Shown here one piece after another: positions 59,249-64,000 of a DNA stretch of 64,000 bases (within the stretch, counting starts at the first letter, position 1; each line of letters starts with the position of its first letter). Where the stretch lies: assembly GCA_013397075.1 (NCBI GenBank), contig VWZS01000184.1, positions 1,369,862 to 1,433,861 on the forward strand, in the 5' to 3' direction. The translations under genes were made by a program, and so were the position numbers. The notes under the pieces were generated by a model. The model was not told where the DNA came from and did not search any database. It saw only the letters and a list, made by a program, of their open reading frames with translations. This DNA is from Rhabdornis inornatus. Its lineage: Eukaryota > Chordata > Aves > Passeriformes > Rhabdornithidae.

Positions 59249-62200
59249 GTGAGTAGTATGTTACATTTAACGATATTTACCTACCCTGCCTTCATAGTCA
59301 CATCATTAATTTTCTTTATGCAATTGTTTTCAAGTATTTGTTCTTTGTTTTGTGCAAAGTCATCTCCTAAATAGTTCTGTAAGTAGAACTCATAACTTGT
59401 TTACAAAGCAGTGCCTGTATGGCCTGTAATTTTAGAAATAATACTTTTTTTCCCCATCAGATGTGCTTTGCCTCACTGGTGGTTAGAGAATCAGATTATT
59501 AACTAGTGCCTTCTTATTAAGTAAGAAATCATGTTGATGGACCCTAACAACGATCTGCAACTTCACTTGTCTTACAAATCTAGTGTTACTGTTCCATCAA
59601 ATTCAACAATGTGACAGTAACTCATCCTGTGGGGAGCACTGCCCCCTGTTTCGTTTCCTTTCACCAGGGGAAGTTGTGCTGCTATAAGTTAATTTACAAC
59701 AGTTCTGTTTGTGTCCTGGAGCTGAGATACGCTTACTTCATGAAAAACAGAAATCTAGCAGTATTTTCACATATTTTTCTCAAGAATTTAAAAATATTTT
59801 CTCCTAGTAAGTGAAAACTTGTATCTGAATTATAATAGTAGTAGTCTATTGTGTGGGTCACTGGCTGAAATGTTTCCTTTTTTCTGAGAAGCATAAAAGA
59901 AACCTGCCCTGGTTATGCGAGTGTATGGGTCTGAATCATGTTAGGAGGGGCATCATGTGTTTAAACTGTGAAGATGGGGTAAAAGCCAGTTTTAGTCTTC
60001 TCTGTCAGAAGAACATTTTCTCCTCAAACTTCCCTTTATCAAGTCTGTTGGTCTAAGACAATATAATTAACAATATTTCAGGTTATGACTCAGTGAAACT
60101 ATCCATGCTGCTGTTTCATGTCTCCTAGCCTTTTTTAAAGTCTTTCACATTTGCTTTTTTTTTGTGTCATATTGCCAGGAGTGTTTTGAACAACAATGTC
60201 CCAGTAATCCCACTTCTTGGCAAGAAAGGAAGATTCCAGAACAGCTAGAGAGCTAGCTATCCTAGTTAGCTCTAAAACACTTCAGAAAAAAATATATAAT
60301 CAAACAATTCTTTATGCATGTTAAATGCCATAGAAGAGGCTTGTAATGACAATTATAAGAAACTTCTGAATGACAACATACAATATTTTTGTAATCAGGA
60401 TGTGATGCTTGTTTGTGGTCTCCAGCTAATACTCCTTGAAAGGTTTGAAGCATGTCCTATTCTGCCAATCCAAGTGAATGTTTCTGTCACTCAGTCTTTG
60501 ACCATAGTTTTAAGAATCTTCCTAAAGCTTTGTCAGTCTTGCTGTTGGATTAAGTGTTGTGTATTGCTAATGCATTGGCAATTCTGTACCTTTCTGTCCT
60601 CGTTAGAATGCATTTATATCTTCTGTGGCAAAAGAGGAAGTTTTCTTAAGTAAGAAAGTGAGGGGGCAGTCTTCCTCACCTGGATCTGTGTGCCATGGTC
60701 TGGCCTAAGGTCAGAAGCTGTACAGCAAATGGCCTTCAGAGCCAGGGAGGAGTTGAAGTTAACTCACCATTTCTAACTGCTTTCCCTGTCTTTTCTCAAT
60801 GTGTGATTTGGTCCTCTGCCCATTTTAGTCTCTGAGCCCCAATGTGGATTACTCTTGCAGTCTCTGTGCTGGCACTTACTGAGGTCATCATACTCGAGCT
60901 ACCCCATTTATTCCATAGAGGGAATAGTCACCAAATGAGCAAATTAGGGTATTGCTGCTTCCTGTCTCCCCCAGACTTCTGGATTTCTGCCAGAAGCTGT
61001 TTAACCTCATCAAAAGCCTTCAGACTGGGAGATGGGTTATATGCACAGTGCTGGCAATAGTTTCAGCTGAAATCTGTGGACAAACACTGGATACAGTCTT
61101 TGGTCCCCCTGTGCAGCCAAGATTCAGTACTAGAGAAATACATAGCTGATACATACAGAGAACACTTGATGGCAGTATTGGTTAAATGGTTTCTCCCAGA
61201 GCTGTCCTGTTGATACTTTGTTGTTATCCCCGTGTTACATAAAGAAAGAACTTGCAATAGAATGATGGGGATCTTTTTCATAAGAAAAAGGTTGTTTGCT
61301 TAGGTCCTCTGTAGACATTGTTTATATCTTTTTGGTTTCTGAATTCTGACCTCCTCCTTTCGTGTCCTAGAAGACTTTTGAAAAGAGATAACATCTTGTC
61401 AGTCCTTTTCTCTCATCTCAGCAGACTCCTGACAGCTGTTAAGTGGGATTAGCTGATATTTGTAAACATCATTTATATCTGCTGAAATAATTTATCCTAA
61501 ACCCTTTTTTAGTTTGACATGTTACAAAGTGATATCTGGTAGTATGTTTACAAAGATGAGCTTTGGGTTTTATTACCCGGAGCTCCCTGGAGTATTTCTC
61601 TGTTAAATAATTGAGCGATTGTTACTTGATTTCTTTTTCTGCTCTGTACAAGAGAAGTTTGGTGTATTTAAAACTGATGCCAGCTTAAAAGCTAGTTGTA
61701 AAATGTAAAAGAGTTTTGAGTTCAGAAGCTATTAAGCAACAATAAAGCAATGCGAAATCACTTCAGATTTATGATGAAATTTAGAAAGTAGGACCAAGTT
61801 GAGAGTATTCATATGTATGGTTTGTTACAACAAGTATATTAGGGAATGTATACAGTGTGTATGTGTAATCACCAGTGTCTGAAGTTGTCCCAGCTTTTGA
61901 AAGATTGGGTCAACGGCTTTTTCCAGGTTATATAGTAGAATCTCAAGTAGAACTGAAGTTTTATTTATAAAAGGACTTACTCAAATTCATGTTAGTTCCA
62001 ACTGTTATATAACTTCTCCTGGGAACTGCTATTTAACTCAATCTTTCTCTAAGATTTGAGACATCCCCAATGTGAGTTAATTTTCAACATTGTATCTTCT
62101 GATGGTTTTAATTTAGGTTTTACTTATTTATGAATTTTTTTTAAGAGTATTTTTTAAGAGCAGGCAATATGGTTTGGTAAGCCTGTGTGCAAAGAGCCAG

Positions 62201-62384
62201 TCTGAGATAACGGGAAACAAACAATTGGGGTAATAGTCTCTGCTAGGTGAGTCTACTGGATAGTCGTTCCTAATGTGGTAAGGGATAAGTATAGTGTCTT
62301 CAGTTTGTTCAAGAAGCTTGAGGACATACCTAGTACAGTGTCTAATTTATGAGACTAGATGGAAGCTCAGTTTGTCAGCTCAGT
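59249..62384 (+). other. CTDP1: CTDP1 intron 5, first part
   Basis: Begins GTGAGT. I searched by eye for the expected FLDPEKKLFSHRI exon and did not find it. No repeat or RNA gene supported. Confidence 0.75.
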
Positions 62385-62505
62385 TTTTCCCAGTCTCTGT
62401 TGTTCCCTATCTCAGCCCATGAACCCTTCATTATATTTTCTCTCCCCTGTCCAGCTGCAGAGGAGAGTGAGAGAGTGGCTTTGGTGGGTGCCTGGCGTGT
62501 TGGAG
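62385..62505 (+). mobile_element. Possible avian LTR 3' fragment in intron 5
   Basis: 'ctatctcagcccatgaaccc', 'ttttctctcccctgtccagc', 'ggagagtgagagagtggctt' and 'tggtgggtgcctggc' follow the 3' part of bird ERV LTRs (TCTCAACCCATGAG..., CTCTCCCC..., GGGAGTGAGAGAGCGGCT, TGGCTGC). The terminal TTAAACC...CA end is missing. Confidence 0.5.
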
Positions 62506-64000
62506 AAAAAAAAAAGATGAAATGAATGAAATGTTACCTGCCCTTTCCCTGAGACGTGAAAACATCAAATTGTTTGTTATGTTGATTTAGTTGACTAGGG
62601 AACATCTAAAAGAACCCAAACAGTTTGACCTGGAAGGAACTTTTTAAAAAGAGACCAGTGCTGTTTTCTGTGTTACCTCAGGTAGCTTAGCTTTGGACTC
62701 TTCTGAGGTGGGCTTGTATCTTTGCAGATGGATCTTTGAGCTCTATCCTCAGTGTATTTTTAGTTCAGTGATAAAGCATTACTGTGAAGCTTTGGAATGC
62801 TACCTTATCTCTAATCCCTGGCAGCCAGGCTTTCTGCACTTGGACTTTTTTAGTTCAACATCATTTTTCTTACAGTTCTAGTTCAGCAACATTGCAGCTG
62901 GGTGCCTTATTGAAGTTTTGCCGTGTAATCAGTGCACTTCTAATTCAGTGTAGAGAGTTCCTGTCTATTCAGACAATTAGCAGAAGAGAATTTTGTTGGG
63001 GAGAGCAGCAACTTGTATGACAGCTTTTGTAGTTTGTCAAAGTATCTGTGTGTACAGCAATAAATATTTGTAGCTAATTCTCTCAATTCATTATGCCTAG
63101 GTACTGCAAGGGTCTCACTACAGGGGATGATTCTACGAGTTTGCAGCAATTCTTAAGCATAGCCGGGTGAGTTAAGGTTGAACCTCTGTCCTTAACTCAG
63201 AATTTTCTTGCTTTTATGGGTTTTAAGTTATTCCAATTACACATCAATATTAATTACACACAGGATCAACTTTCAGAAGTGATGACTGATTTTTAGTTTT
63301 TTTAAAACTTTGTTTTTAAAGTCCTATCTTAAGGTACTCTTGGGAGCTAGACTGTTAAAAGGAGTTGAGCATATGTTCTGTGCAAATCTGAGCTCCTTGA
63401 AAGAAAATTAAAGTTGGTCCATAGGCTCTGTAGTAAGTTTGAATTCTGTTTCTGGTTATAATGTGGCCATCATTTAAAGCAAAAGATAGTAAAACTTGAA
63501 AAGATGGTTCCCAAGTAAGTATTGACTGCCTTATATTATTCATAAGAATAATGAGAAGTTGATAGTAGTTCCTACAAATTCAATAAAACAAAAAATACAG
63601 ATTAGCATATAATATGCCAATTTCTTTCTAAGTAATTATGTGGCTGTGATGTGCTTATGAAGGTGAACTTCATTATTGGAGACTAGGTTCAGAAGCATGT
63701 GCATGTGTGTTTGTACACCCAAGTCATCATTTTCCTAAATAATGATACTTTATCTTGCTTTAAGGTCATCTAGCACAGCTTCTGTTTTGGGTTTTTTTTT
63801 GTTTGTTTGGGGTTTTTTTTAAAGAGTGTAGTCAGAAAAGTTACTACAGCTGGGCCTAAATATTTCTAGAAGTCCCAGGATATATTCATTATGTGTAAAT
63901 GTATCAAAGTAGTTGTTAGAGGTACAACTTAAAACCTACAAATGCAAGAGCTCTGGCTGGAACTGTCCCTTAACTTCGTACTGTGCTTAAATATTGCAGC
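62506..64000 (+). other. CTDP1: CTDP1 intron 5, to window end
   Basis: No exon recognised. Exon 6 must lie beyond 64000. The final 'attgcagc' resembles an acceptor, but the next base (c) would give Ala where Gly is expected, so it is not called. Confidence 0.7.

Noticed and set aside
63994..64000. Possible exon 6 acceptor at the window end
   Set aside because: Exon 5 leaves G of a Gly codon. The following base c would encode Ala, and only one base is visible.
1..64000. CRISPR arrays, prokaryotic operons, tRNA or rRNA genes
   Set aside because: No spaced direct repeats, no RNA-gene structures recognised, and the content is plainly vertebrate.

Overview
The window is bird nuclear DNA, most likely from a macrochromosome. 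The recognisable younger repeats are CR1 LINE fragments, several with the NATTCTRT-type octamer tail, plus an avian-type retroviral LTR. No Alu or L1 elements are seen. The one gene I can identify, the RNA polymerase II CTD phosphatase CTDP1 (FCP1), is read from five coding exons whose residues line up closely with the vertebrate protein. The species cannot be named from the sequence.

Layout. Positions 1-38.9 kb are AT-rich intergenic DNA with no convincing protein gene. This stretch holds scattered MIR-type and archosaur MITE-like relics, three CR1 copies (21.1, 21.8 and 35.9-36.9 kb), TG/TA microsatellites, and a (CTTTT)n array interrupted by an unresolved base at 32372. It also has one exon-like, CpG-rich island near 30.25-30.6 kb that I could not assign. 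In human, the gene upstream of CTDP1 is NFATC1, so this may be the NFATC1-CTDP1 interval; that is knowledge of synteny, not something read here. Positions 38.87-39.98 kb hold a CR1 copy split by a solo-like LTR. Its 3' end runs directly into the CTDP1 CpG island (about 39.9-40.45 kb).

CTDP1 runs left to right on the + strand: exon 1 (3' part only, after an N at 40141), exon 2 (53291-53374), exon 3 (56086-56179), exon 4 (57628-57756) and exon 5 (59098-59248). Exon 6 and the rest of the gene lie beyond the window. The joined exons encode a biotinyl/lipoyl-like segment, a Cys/His cluster, and the first half of the FCP1 homology phosphatase domain with its DxDxT motif. All junction phases agree. 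The intron after exon 3 starts with GC rather than GT. The start codon and roughly the first 70 residues are missing and probably lie in sequence lost at the N.

The points most worth checking are the GC-AG intron, the CR1/LTR/CpG-island junction at the promoter, the opposed CR1 copies around the in-frame-skippable exon 2, the hidden exon 1 sequence, and the orphan exon-like block at 30.25 kb. I see no CRISPR array, operon, tRNA, rRNA or novel multi-gene system.
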